Shown: one piece after another, positions 19,226 to 32,309 of the stretch | How positions within the stretch are numbered: the first letter of the stretch is position 1 | Layout: each line of letters begins with the position of its first letter | Source of the DNA: Eleginops maclovinus | Lineage: Eukaryota > Chordata > Actinopteri > Perciformes > Eleginopidae | DNA: 64,000 bases | NCBI RefSeq assembly: GCF_036324505.1 | Contig: NC_086368.1 | Location: 22,498,378-22,562,377, forward strand | Direction of reading: 5' to 3' | Position numbers and translations under genes: made by a program | Notes under the pieces: model-generated | What the model saw: the letters and a program-made list of their open reading frames with translations, nothing else | What the model was told of the DNA's origin: nothing | The model's database searches: none

Positions 19226-22200
19226 GCTTTCCACTGGTGTAGATCAATCCTTTAACGCCAGGAGTAACCCTGAGAGTATATCCACAGCACTAATACAACC
19301 CACTGAGAGAATATAGGATGGTATACAAAGCCATTCAGAGAAAAAGACTGGAGCACTAATAAAGTGCCCTGTATCAAGATAGCGTGAGTAATTGATGACA
19401 CAAAAGAATGGACAAAAACGGATGTTGCAAAGTATACATGGCTTAAGAAAAGTTATGAACTGTGTAACTTAAATTCATAGAGCAACATATAATACAACAT
19501 AAAATCATATAACACTAAAACAATAAAGCCAACCTAGAATGGGAATGAAAACGTTTCAAACACGACAAGAGAAATGTACAATTCCAATTAATTTAAGTTA
19601 AAAACTTGATACACTTATTAAATGATCAGTAATCCCTTTTCTTTGCCTTGTTCATTACATTTCAAATCTTCCCTCATCTTCTGAAATACTATTTATAGCC
19701 TGTCAGCTGTATATTATATAAACATATTACATTCATATTGCAGCAGAAGAATAACAAATAAATCTCAGGTAGTACTGTTCAAAATATGTGGAGACAAACC
19801 AATAAATTCAATGGTAACCTTTGCAAACTGTGGCTGGTTCTTGTCTGATCTCACTGGAGAATGGGGGGTGGGGCGTCTTTGCAGAAGCCTCAATAATAGA
19901 GCAGGAAACACATACAATAAATGTTGAATTTCAGGATGTAAAATTTGAAAGTTTATAAATCTCATGTACGTTACACTTACATGGTGTGAAAAACTAAACC
20001 AACCAAAGCTGTTTGTTTAATCAGTAGAACTATAACTCAGATACTGTATGTTTGCTTTCATTAATTATTTCCCAAAACACCTTGCAAATCAGTGGCCTTC
20101 TGTACGCAGCCCTGTGGAGCATACAGTATTTATACTGTAAAACAACAGAAATCATTTACAGTGTTGACTGCCCTACTATTCCCTCAGTAGTAGCTTGTGT
20201 GTCAGACATTGGTCAAACCTTCACATGGTTGTTTTCTCAGTACACAGAGAAACATCACTACTCCAAACTTTTAAACGACTTCCCTGGGGCTGCACTAAAG
20301 AATCACCATAAGACTGAAAAGCTTGGCTTTAAACTCATGTTTTAATATTCTATGCAGAAAAACACATTTCACACATACAAGTTTTAAGATATGTGTCTCT
20401 GAACTGCAGTTGAGAGCCTCAGGTTAACACTGCAGTAGCCAGCTCATACATTAGTAGCTAACAGCTGTCAGCTTCATTTCTGCAGTAAAGTGTTTAGGAA
20501 ATGTTTCCTTTGTTTAGCGGCAGAATTTATACCCAAAGTCCTGCAACACGCTATAGATAGCTCGTGTTTTATTAGCTCCTGTGGGTTTACCTGAGAGAGT
20601 TTCTTTGATCAGTGTTTCTGAAAATAATATATACTTATATATCTGGCAATGTTTTAAGGTAATGGAGTACCTGCTTTTGTGGTGCCCACCATTTTTCAGT
20701 AACGTCTGGATGTTGTTTAAATAATGCAATGCTTACAGTTTTACAAAAAAATATGAATATTACCCATTTCCATATGATACGATATGCAATCCCTCTAAGG
20801 AAATAGGTGCATGGGTAACAGGTACTGTGTCATAACATACCTAGAGATTGATATTTACAAGTATTAAAGGAAAGGCATTAAATGATTTCTTAAAGATTTC
20901 TTCAGCCTAATTGCTCCATCCTTCTGTTGAGTTACTGACTTTTTAACCAGTGAGGGTGGTTAACGCCAGCTGTCATATAAGACTGATCAACATCAACATG
21001 GCAGTTCCTTAAGCTTTAGATCGTTTGAAATAAAATAACAGCTTTGAAAAGAGGCAGAATGTGACCTCAGTGACCCATGTAGGCTGACATCAATGTGAAC
21101 ATCCCACACGGGTCAAAATATCTTTCACTTTATGCTTCAAGACACTTTCCTGTACAGTTACTGTATCTCGTACGTGTAGGATAGCTATCTTTGCTTGCAC
21201 AATGCAAACTGAAGTCTCTGTTAATTGTTTATTTTGTCTGGAGATACTTTAAGGGTCCTAGGTATAAAGTTGAAGGCAACAATCTTTTTTAGAAGACATG
21301 ATAAAGTTTGTTGCCTAAATCCGTGTGGTCGAGTGTAGTTGAAACTTTATACTTAAATCTCCAAAGTCCTTCCTGATATATTATTGCCCAACCATGAGAG
21401 CACAGAACAGACCTGCAGTTCCTTGTGAGGTGGTTGAAGTGCGTTTGACCTCTTCCCTCATTCAATAGTTTTTGTGTCTTCATGCTCTGCTGTACACTGC
21501 ATTGAACTGGAGTTAGTTCCCTTTGCACTTTGGGATGCGGCTTGTCAGTTGCTACCACATTAGGCTTAAAAGGTACGGCTATTAGTGCCCTGTTCTGAGC
21601 AGGGTCAGTGCCTTTACAATGGTTTCACTCTGCACTTATCACGATTGCTACATTTGCCTGGTCTACTGTGGGAGTATAGGGAGACCTCTCAGAGGACAAG
21701 ACCCTGTATGAGATGGAGGAAACAGAATGCAATTAAACATGTGTTTTGCTATCTGGGGGTCCAGGAAACTGCATATTTAGTGACTAGAAGGAAGGGGAGG
21801 CGTGATGCTATAATGTGGCTGTTTGGGGTAGGATTGAGATCTATATCAAGTTGATAATCCTGGTGTGTCATATGTGTCACTTTTTTCTCTTCAAGGGTAT
21901 CGTAACTGCTGTTATCCAGAAACTGTGGTGCCTCCATAGAGTATTCTGTGTCTGTGCAGTAGGTAAGTAAAGGGAGACTAGGCACATCTGTACTGTTCTG
22001 GTCTGTAAATCATTGCTTAGAGAGCCTAGAGACTATTCATGTTGTCAATGAAGCTTGCAGAAGCGAAAAGGCAACACAGAGAGAGAGTTTCTGTCGCAAA
22101 TCTCATCGTCTCCTGACACCTGTCATCATTCACTTTTTTGCAGAAGAAGAGCAGTTTCATTTTGTGGACCCGGGAAGAAAATAGTATTGAATAACCCCCT

Positions 22201-24019
22201 TGGTCAAATATTTTTGAGGAACTTCAGGCGGTGTGATAAATTAGGTGGCCCTGTAGATCGATAGAGCCTTCTGTCTTCATAGCTCAAGATAAGATTTGTC
22301 AAATTCAGGTCTAGAGAGAAGTCCATTAAGTTCAGCACACTGACCGGCTGTAATTTGGGGTTAAGAAAAACAATATAAACACTTTGCAATGTGTGTATGT
22401 GCATGTCTGTGTATAAGTTATTGTCAAGAGTGTTCTGATTCTAGTTAGCTTATTTAATCACACTTGTTTTTTTATTTTCTTCTTAATTAGCTGTTTCTTG
22501 TATATCAGACTGCAATATTGAAAGGCTTGACCCTTAGGCTGAGGCAAAATATTAATCAGTTAACAGAAAGATAAATAAGTGTTGTGTTATATTGATTTGA
22601 GTAATTGTTATGAGTACTCATTAACGTTATACAAATAAAACATTTCATTTTTACTCGAGGCATTGCTGCAGTTTAGATTTAATGAGAACTAGGTCGGACC
22701 AGTACAAGAAAAAAAGTAAAATAAGAAGCCTGTCGAGACGTGTTCCTATCTGCAAAGATTTGAGAACCCCTGGGCCCAATGGCCACTTGACACGTGGCAG
22801 CACAATAAGTTATTTACACCACCTTGACATCTTATAAGTACATAAAGATGATATGGTAAGCCAATAACACAGCCAGCAGATACGGAGCAACATTAGTATC
22901 CACTTAAAGTTGTGTTTCTTGCCACCTGCTCGTTAGGCCAATAGTTATTCTCTCTTTAACTCCATGTTGGGCTTCAACATCCCCCTGAGGTAGTTATATT
23001 TAGCCGCTATATACTCCACTAGCGAGTCTCATACTTTGCCTTGCCTGTGTGTCGTTTTGGTGTTAGACAGGTAGCATATAGTTGTGTTAGGTTGTAAATG
23101 AGGCTAATGAGAGCAGTTAGAGAGACCATATGGGGCTATGAAACCAAAGCAATACATATCAATGTTGCAATAGATGCTACTGTAATGAATGTGTTTGTAT
23201 GATCAAATATGGGTCAAATCAAGATGAAAGGGTTGAGATTTATTATCCAGCTCTACAGCTTCTTCTCAATTCTACAGCGTGATTTAGCGTCTTTAAAAAA
23301 GAAAGTTCAGCCAATTATGAACAATGATGATATTTTTGAAAGACAAAGAGCAGATACACAAATATACATAATTTTCTCCTAGACGTTCATTTGGTTTGCT
23401 TGATTTAGTAGCTAATATTGATAGAATGTTTAATATAGTTAATTAACGTAATCAAACAAAACGTATTTTACCATGTTGTTCCATAAACGTATTGGATGGT
23501 AACTTCTTAATGCAACTCTGTTCTATTAAACCTGTGCAGCTACAACAATGTATGCCTGGATTCTTACAGTATGTCTGTGCATTCAACTACAGACCCATTA
23601 AATAGGATTTTAAAAAATGAATCAAATCTAAAGTTAATTTGCTTCTTTCTTTTTTTTTTTAACAAAACAAGAAATTGTACCATCTACAATGTACAAAAGT
23701 TTGGAAGAACTCTATAAACTGTATGTTCTCACAAAGCATTCATGAACTGGGTTTCATTTAACACTGGATGATTTAGGAGAAACAAAATAACAGCAACGCA
23801 CAATTAACTAAGAGAGAATCTCAGCAGAGCCCTTGATAACACAGTGATGTTCTGGATCACTAGCTGAACAATATTATGTAATCAATACTGGTTTATCTTG
23901 CAAATCCTTCAGTTCTTCTAACCTCTTCATCATGTTGCCCTATAGGTTCTTATGTGATAGGCAAACAAAAAATGGCATCTTGTCATTTGCTTTTACATAG
24001 GCACGATTCCAACAGTCTA
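19226..24019. other. Noncoding AT-rich desert segment
   Basis: Nearly 4.8 kb with no gene, no long microsatellite and no repeat I can name. TGCAAAGATTTGAGAACCCC near 22752-22771 may be a scrap of an old repeat. Open frames are short and featureless. Confidence 0.5.
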
Positions 24020-24420
24020 ACTTCTGGCATGCTAATGACTGGGAGTCTTAATTAAAATGTCAAGGTGGCGTGATGTCCCATTAAAGCTCCCCTCCCCTCC
24101 CCATGCCTTTTCTGCTTCTGATCCTCCCCAGGGACCTATTAGCCCAGGCCAAAATGATTGAAGTTCAAAGAGGTGAGTCCGAAGGTTGGACGCTCAACGC
24201 TTCGCGCTTCGCCGTCATCCCAGCATCCTCCAACCCTGACCTTTAGCAAGACAGCCGTCCCCGCTAATGTGCTCGCATATCTAATGAGAGAGGGCTTTAG
24301 ACTCAGACCTCCCTGTCAGCTGTGTACGCGATAATGCCACCAACCGTTACCCATCCTCCTCTTCCAGCCCGCCTCGATCCACCTTCACACTGACTAAACA
24401 AAAAGAAAAGGCAGAGTAAT
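24020..24420. promoter_or_regulatory. Candidate conserved noncoding element
   Basis: Begins GGCATGCTAATGACTGGGAG with TCTTAATTAAAATGTC. It continues through GGACCTATTAGCCCAGGCC and a C/G-rich segment with GCTTCGCGCTTCGCC. It is repeat-free with mixed composition and no coding pattern. Confidence 0.33.
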
Positions 24421-26484
24421 TTGTCAAGCTCTCCAGTCCCTCATTGTTGGACGATCCTTTGGTACTTTGCATCTTTTTGATTCACCTCTCCTGCTTTCCC
24501 TCTCTCTGTACTTCTCCAGCTGTCCTTCTCTTTTCTTTACAGTACCTGTTTTGCCTCTCACTGTCTTCCTCCTTCCAAGGAAAGGTTATTGGAAAGGACA
24601 GGGCACTGCCTGCTTTTCATAACAGGCTCCTGTGGCTGTCTCAAAGTGGCAGGGCCATTCTAATGAGCCTCTCTCACACACGGATGTAATGACGCTTGGA
24701 CCACATGAATCAGATTACGAGCCAGTGTCAATAATTCTTTACCTTGTTGAAATGAGCAAACCAAAGTAGACTACATTGGGTAATTTGGTCAGGACATTCA
24801 ACTTGCTGTCCAGGTAGATCCATTCACCAGCAGACAGAAATAGCAGATGTAATGTTTTCAAAGCAGGCGGCAAACTCCAGGAGTGAAAAGTAAAAGCCAT
24901 TGTGGAAATAACCTACATTCTTTGTAATGGGCATTGTTGGCCCCAATGGTTGAAAGAAAATCAGTGTATATTTCTATGAGAAAAGTATCCATCTTATGAC
25001 TTCATGTATTACCTAAGAAAAAAAATTACATTTCCTGTAGCTCCACCTTCCCTTTCACTTCTGATTCCACATAAGCAAGATGGCAATGGGCAAACAAATA
25101 GAGATGGTCAAATACCACAAACCAAACCTTGAATAAAGTCTATGGTCATAACCAACCCTCCACATTTAAGACAGCATTCAAATGCAGCTAATGAATTGTG
25201 TCCATGTGTGTGGGAAGCCTGTTTCCCTCGCGAATTGGGTTAAAGCGGGCCGGAGGGGTTGAGTTAATGATGGCTGTTAACGTGTGTTTGTGTGAAAGAG
25301 AGTTGTGGACACAGCTCTTTCAAGAGAACGTTGCTACCATCTCTTCATTTCCCTCCGACCCATCTCCACCACAATGACCGCACTCCAAGAGCACACATAC
25401 CTCTTGTTCCATGTGTCTGAAACCTTTGAAGGCTTCACAACCTTCCCTCTTGACCTCCCCAGAGACAATTATCTCTACCCAACAGCCCCCTCCACCCCTA
25501 CTTCTTAATGGCTGTTGGTAGGATGGGGTCAAGGTAATCACTGGGCCATGAATATTTGTACCCACTCACTTCATCAGTGTGAGATTACCAACAGGGAAAT
25601 CAATGAGCAGCGCCCTAATGAAGGATCTACACTTGTGCCCAATGGACCTGTTAGTTTTTATCTTTTCTCCTAATATGGTATCAATGAGGTCTCCAGACAC
25701 TACAGCTGATGTGTTATACAGTATGTGGCATCGGTGTGTCAGTGCACAGAGTCATGTGGCGACAGAGGAAGGCTGCTATCTACAAAGCGTGCAGGATGTG
25801 CAAACTTTCATCAGGTTGCTTTAGTCGTTCATTTGACTACACATCAAGCAGCAGGGTTACTTTCATTAGCAATCGAGCTGAAACAGTTTCGACATGCTGA
25901 GTGGGCTACGCTGCATTCATGCTGTAAAATAACTATGTGTTATGTCAATAAAAAGCAGTGCAACTCTGACAGTGTTATTACTGAATGATATCAATGTTTT
26001 ATGGTACTGAGAGTTGCCTTTGTTCAAATGATCTCTGCTGAAATAACCCAATAAACAATGACACTCTGTCAGTGAGCACAAGCCCCTGTAAACCTCAACA
26101 GAATTTGTGTGGTTTGCGGTGATGTGCATGGCAAATACCTCGTAAACAACGATACTACAGAAATATAGCTACTGTACTGTACAGGAAAACCCAAAATGGG
26201 TTGCAGTTGTGATTTACATTTTTCTGTAGGCTGTACATTTTCTAGGTTGGCAGACAACTCTCCTCCATCTATATAGACACATGACACAGTATATGTGCAC
26301 ATAAAAAACCCCACTCTTTTCTAGATAGAAACACACATTCATGCACAATCCCCGGCAGGTACACACACACATACACACACACACATTCAGATACATACGC
26401 AAACACACAGCACTGCTTGGCCCTCGGTCTGCCGCGCTCCAGCGACCCTATCTTATTAAAGCCTGTCAGCATAGCTAGCACTAT
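24421..26484. other. Noncoding sequence
   Basis: No gene is supported. Interrupted CA-rich sequence occurs near 26358-26410. No named repeat. Confidence 0.5.
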
Positions 26485-26640
26485 CATAAGCTTTTTATTA
26501 TTGACTCGGAAAATATGATAATTTGGAAATCACAAGCCGCCTCCTAAAGACTCTACCGTCACTTTCAATTTTAGCTTCTTTCCCTTCTTTTAATGGGAAT
26601 GATGAGATAGCAGGAACTTCACAAGCTTCATGAGTTCCAC
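26485..26640. promoter_or_regulatory. Candidate conserved noncoding element
   Basis: AAGCTTTTTATTATTGACTC, then AATATGATAATTTGGAAATC and a moderately GC-rich segment. Weak candidate by texture only. Confidence 0.22.
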
Positions 26641-27089
26641 ACTTTCTCCCTTCTTCCCCAGTATGTTCAATTATTTATTTATTTGTGTTTTTTTTAATTA
26701 GTACATTATAATTGAGGTCTGTCACCTATTGCACCTTCAAAGAAAGCTAAGACAAATTTAATTAAAAGTGGTATCTCCTTTCATACGGGAAATTGAATTA
26801 TGTTTGAAGTAGGAGAGATTGCCAGCTGACAATATGTTTTCTTTATTAGATCAGCTGCTTTACCTTTCTGCTTTTTTTTTTAGCTCCCTTAAAATCCAAT
26901 TCGAATCCATCTGACACTCAGTGCAGTGCAATACTTTTCCTCTTGCGGTTGTGTATGTTGAATAAGTACAGTATATGCAGTAGTCATTTTTGAATTGTAA
27001 ATTAAATTTAGCGTCAGTGATAACTGAACGCTGCATACATTAAAACTGGGTTTCGAAAGAAGAGTTTACAGATTGTAAGTTTATATCTG
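26641..27089. other. Noncoding AT-rich sequence
   Basis: No gene or named repeat. Confidence 0.5.
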
Positions 27090-27400
27090 AAAGTACACCG
27101 ACAAAGATTCTCCTATCAGTTCTTGTCTCCCTCCTCCCTGTTAGGGCTCTCAGCATTCTGGGATTACCTCCCTATCTATTCTTTGCATTCCCAGAGGCTC
27201 GCCGTGTGATCCATAATTCAACAGTGTCCCTATTTCTGCCCAAACTAGAATTTGAACTGTCCCATAATCTCCATCTGGCACTTGGAGGCTTAATCGGAGT
27301 AAACACTGTTGCTTCAATATTTTATTGACCCTCGGACTTGATAAGACATAATTGGCATTTCTAATCTGAAGCGAGGAAATCTCAGGAACAGGTCCGCAGT
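27090..27400. promoter_or_regulatory. Candidate conserved noncoding element
   Basis: Repeat-free block with GTGATCCATAATTCAACAG, GGAGGCTTAATCGGAGTAAA and AGACATAATTGGCATTTC. The overlapping minus-strand open frame (27314-27802) lacks domain features, so I do not call it a gene. Confidence 0.3.
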
Positions 27401-27999
27401 AAAGCAGAGTGGTGCGCCACGCTGGTGGTCAGTCCGAGGAGGTGGAGAAGGAGTGGGGGGAAAGAGAGATGGACCAATATACAGCAGAGTAATCCTTCTT
27501 TTGGAAAACATTCTTGTGTTAAAGAAGGCCCTGCTCACTCCTGGAAGGTGCAACAGGAAGGTAGCCCTGAGCTGTAGTCTGAGAGAGCACTCTGGTTCTG
27601 TGATTGTGGCTTTATAATCCTCTCCATTTGAAGAGGCTTGGCCTGAAAAAGCTGCTCCAAGAACAATGCTGGAGGGCAAGAATGATTCTGAGAAAACTCT
27701 GAAAAGCAATAAATGGTGCCCACTTACCATTTTCAGACAAAGCTGATTGCCCCAGTTTAGGCATGTAAGGGTACAATCAGTGACTCTTAAAATAAAGCAC
27801 ATCCTGGTTATGCTTTATGATGTTCTGATTGTTTTAAGCATTCATCATGAGTGTTGTGGTTTGTGATTGTTTCTTTTGGACTGAGAAAAGAGAGATCTTA
27901 ATCAAAAAAGGAGCATGGAAATAATTTTGAAATTTGGTGAATTCTGGCATTTTCCTTTACTTTTCAATGTGTGGGATGTGGGACAAAGATATTACAAAT
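27401..27999. other. Noncoding sequence under a spurious 162-codon frame
   Basis: The minus-strand frame 27314-27802 shows no domain, no splice context and no amino-acid pattern typical of a real protein. Nothing else is recognised. Confidence 0.45.
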
Positions 28000-28760
28000 A
28001 GCACCTTAAATGCTGCCACGCTCGCTTAGCCAGTGATGCGATTTTCAAGGTAGCTCTCCAGCATTTCACTCCTTTCTCTCCCCCCTTTCCTTTGATCTTG
28101 CCTGTTATTGTCATCGCACAATCCCAATTGTGAGGGGGTGGCTTCTTGGCCTTTTGCCTATTTCCCAAGCTTTTCGAGGCAGATTCACAGAAGGAGCAAT
28201 TCCTAAAACTTCTCCTGAATTGCCATAAAACTTTTAACTCCCGTTAAAGAATGAGCGGACTGATATCCTGTTAACAATCCTGCACACCTGCATACAATTT
28301 CACACTGACTTAAACAACAGAATGGGTTAGTGGGAAGGGAGAGCATCTGACAGAAATGTATCCATGCACATTTTGCATTGAAAACAGATTCCATTAGGGC
28401 CAAAGGTATTTCTCCCTGGGGCAGATCTTGTGAAAGTGAAAAAGATGGAAAATTGGCCAAGGCGAGCAGCTGAGAGCTAATGGATCAAAATTACCCCCGT
28501 CACAAAGTTTGGACGAGAGCTGACAAAATTGCCTTTTTTTCCGCTAACCCCCTTTTCTCTCCCATTCCTCCCTTCCCCTCCTCTCATACAGCCTGCATCT
28601 CAATATGAAACGCAGACAGAGAAATCCATCTGTAACGCAGGCATTGTCAGCGACTCGCAATTTACACCCATCCTTCTCTGCAGCTGTTCCTGTGCTTGAT
28701 GGCGTGATAAATTAATCTTTTTCCATGCCACTGCGTCAATTCTTTTAAAAGAATACATTA
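28000..28760. promoter_or_regulatory. Candidate conserved noncoding block
   Basis: A run of repeat-free, balanced-composition sequence including CCAGTGATGCGATTTTCAAG, CCATAAAACTTTTAACTCCC and GGCGTGATAAATTAATC. There is no coding signal. It may be several adjacent elements. Confidence 0.3.
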
Positions 28761-28851
28761 AGACACGTTAGAGAACATTTTTTTTCTCCTGAAGTAAACA
28801 TTTTTTTCTATCTCCTCTCTCAGTCACCATGACAAATCATATTCTCAGATG

Positions 28852-28935
28852 AAGAGAGAGAAAGCGGAGAGAGAGCAAAGGGGAAGAGGAGAGAGGATAG
28901 GCGAGAGCGACGGGATGGGGAGAAAAGAGATTTTG
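28852..28935 (+). repeat. GA-rich purine tract
   Basis: About 84 bp that is almost entirely purine on the plus strand (GAGAGAGAAAGCGGAGAGAG and similar). This is low complexity, not a gene. Confidence 0.75.
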
Positions 28936-31629
28936 GAGAGCTGAAGCGCAGAGCTGCAGACTCAGTCAAAGCATGTGATTTAAGTATTCGTCAACATTTC
29001 CTGAAGGAAAATATAGTGGTCATAGCTGATCAAGCACAATGTCTGACATTCATTCTCATTGCCAGAGATGACAGAATGAGCAGTGCTCAGGATCATTCCC
29101 CCGGCACTCCAAAAATCAACAGGCAACCGTCATTTGTCTCCGTTTGTCTCCGGAGCAACACAAATTGTCCATCAACTACAGCACGCATCATACCGGAATT
29201 TATATTGCACGTCCTATTCTCATACATTCTCATTGTCATAAAGATCTAAATCAATGTCTCTGCAAGAAACCACCAGCTAAGGCTCCTGTTGTAGATTAGG
29301 TTCTATAAGCTGAAATGTATGCAGAGACTGACACAACACCACAAAATATGTTTACATCTTTTTTATGATTAATGCTTCTGTTATGGTTGTTCTCCCAGCA
29401 TCTGTTGTCTTTACAGATACAATGCAATGTACGTACACATCCAGTACAACACAATGTGCACCAGTGGATATCAAGGTAAATGAACGTTAAAGGGTAGATA
29501 CCAAGGAGTCTTTGGAACAATAACAAACACACTTTTAGGATTTTTACAGATTGGTCTAATGCTGATACAAAATGAGGTTCCCATAAAACTGCATTCTTAA
29601 TTATTAAGAATTTATTTTCCTTGGTTAAGGGCGCAGTTTAAACACGTGGTTAAAAGTTGTACATTTCAACAAAACACAACCAATCTAGTTGATAAGGTGT
29701 ATCATCATGGTTTCGCTAAAAATGAGTAAGTTTCCTTTGTTATTCAACTTACAGACATAAATCAAACTAAAAGAATGACTATTAGTTTTAAACGTGAAAC
29801 TAACACTGGCCTGCTGGGTGACAGTCGTGTGTTTGTTCATCCTACCCATACAGCCTGAATTCCTGTCCATGCGAAGTTTCACATACTTTAATTGGAAACT
29901 TAAATATGGCACATCAAAACAAACGTGATCCAAGATTACGTACATGTCTCTCTTGTATTGGGAAAATAGTTTTTTTGGAGATCAGGCTGTTTATGTTTAT
30001 TTATATTAGATATCGAGTTTGTTATATGAAGTAGAAGTAGTTATTTAATGGATAATAGGTTAACACTGTGAGTTTAAAGCAATGACGAAACGTCACAAAC
30101 TCAAAGTAAAGGAAGTGGTTGAAACGTACCAAAATCAAATCCAAGTCAATTCAAAAAATCTGTTCTAAAGGAAATATTTGTGGTAATAAAATTGGCCAAC
30201 ATTTGACTGATATCGGAGTTCAGATGGGTTGGAATCGATACAGTTTCTCATCACATTGTGCTTTTGAGGATGAGTTACAGGGGTTGTTACCAACAGGTAA
30301 CCCCTTGATTTACCTTCTTTCAACTACATATTAAACCTTTAAGCTTCACATGGCAAAGGCATGCCCCGAAGTTGGACTAACAAGGATTCACTTGGCTTTC
30401 AGCACAGCCGGAGAAGAGCTTTGAACCGGAGAGCACACAGGTGCACCTGGAGATGGATGAGAGAGGGGGGGGATCAAGATCCTCCAGGGACACTGAGACC
30501 TCCAACTCCCCTCAGAGCAGCAGCCTCTGTTGGGTGAACGGATCACTCAGCCTTAGGTTCTCTAAAAACACCTTAAACCACTTGAAAAAGAAGAAAAAAA
30601 GCACCCGAGAGTATAATCAATCCACTTTAGGGAAGATTTATATTTGCACAGAGACAGGCTGTGAAGGCATACTTTTCTCTTAAATAAAGAATGCTATGAA
30701 TAAACAGTCTGGAGTGTTTTAATTAGTCAGGTTTTAGCAAAAATGCATGTGCAAGTGAGCATAAATGAGACTTGGATTGTATTGCACAAGTTGTTGAGAG
30801 TTTGTGAATGGATTTTCAGATAAAGTTTTGGGGTTTAATGCAGCCCCCCTTTTGTAAAGATTTTTAATTATTCTCTCACCATGGAAGCGTGCGAGAAATA
30901 CAGAGTTTCTTTAGAAATGTACGTAGTTGAAATAAAAGCAATGTTGGAAAAATGGTTGCAAAAAAAACTCCAATGTGTATGGCCAGTCAGCGTGACAGAA
31001 CCAACTATAAAAAAAGAAGGTACTGAACATACGAGTGTGCACAAATAGGTCCCCTGAACTCTAGTGTAATGAACGTATATGTGTATATATCACACTATGC
31101 AATATATCACCTGTCGTTTTTTTCTCCTTCCCATTTAAAACTCAAGCCCTCTGAAAAAGCCACTTTCCTTAAAGTGTTCAGACTCTCCATTTCACACACT
31201 GAGGATATACTGTTGTAGCAGATGGAGCAGAGCTACATGTGAGGAGCATGGACAGATTTATAACTCATCACTTTAAGAGTAAAACTGGCTCTTACGCACA
31301 GAGCCTGTGTTTTATTTTTGCTTTCCCGAGACCACACAGATTGCTAGTAACTTATCACTCGGCAGTATTCTAAGATCTTAAGCCGCTCTTACCTTCAGTG
31401 CTCTGGTTATGAGAGACAATCTTCTGTGTGCCAGTTCCCATGGAGACTTGCTGAAGACCATGGTGCAGGTGTGAGTCTAGCAGTAAGGAGAAGAGAAGAG
31501 ACTTAAATGCTGCGATAGTCATGTGGTGCTAAAGGCCTGTTAGGACACACAGCTCATCATAAAACATGGAAGAAACACATCATGTTTCCCTCTCTTGTGT
31601 CAGAATATTTGAATGAAATAAAGAAGGGA
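28936..31629. other. Noncoding sequence
   Basis: No gene. The frame at 30441-30683 has a Lys-rich patch but no domain. No named repeat. Confidence 0.5.
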
Positions 31630-32000
31630 TGAATTTGTTATCAAAGACGCATTGCCGGCAAGATATTCGCAGTCATGATCATGAACTTTGCGGGGTCAGG
31701 CGACTCATCTGCAACATTAGGGGGAGCACTGACTTTTCTTGCCAGAATTTGTGCGTGCGGAGTACAGTGGAAGGCCCCTGTTGTGACCAAATTAAAGGAT
31801 CTTCTTTTGTTTGACAAACTCCACAGGGGAGATTAAGCGTAGGCAGAAATCCTTTTTGCCGCTGTTTCTTAGATTTCTCTCTCCGTCTTTTTTTTTTTCA
31901 CAGAAGAAAGGATGTGAGGCACTGTCAAGATGAGCCCCCTGCAAAGAAGCAATTAAAAGCTCGGCCTTGTGAAGGTCTCGCCGTAGTACAGCCAGCAAAA
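31630..32000. promoter_or_regulatory. Candidate conserved noncoding element
   Basis: GCAGTCATGATCATGAACTT, GGCGACTCATCTGCAACATT and AAGCAATTAAAAGCTCGGCC occur in a repeat-free block just upstream of the tandem duplication. Texture-based only. Confidence 0.3.
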
Positions 32001-32309
32001 CAGCCTCGTGGTCGGGTGAAATGGAAAATGAAAAGCTTCTATCACTTGTTTGATAACTGTATTTTGTTACACATTTACTAAAAACAGCAGGCGTGTGCCT
32101 TAAAAGAGTCTAACACATGCTTGTCAATGATAAAAATGGCAAAAGACCAAGTTAAAATTCATTCCTGGGCTGGCGGAACATGCTCACATCAGACTTTAAA
32201 GATGGGAAAACAGAGCTTTGACACTGTAAGTTAGTGTCAGACAGGTTTTTGGAAACAGCAAGAATAAGACAGCAATGACAAACCACGGTTTTAAATCCTT
32301 TCATACCTC
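32001..32309. other. Noncoding left flank of the duplication
   Basis: Unique sequence. It shares only one base (C) with the duplication junction, so no homology is available at this edge. Confidence 0.6.

Noticed and set aside
27314..27802. 162-codon minus-strand frame
   Set aside because: No recognisable domain or composition; overlaps a candidate noncoding element, and no splice or promoter context supports a gene.
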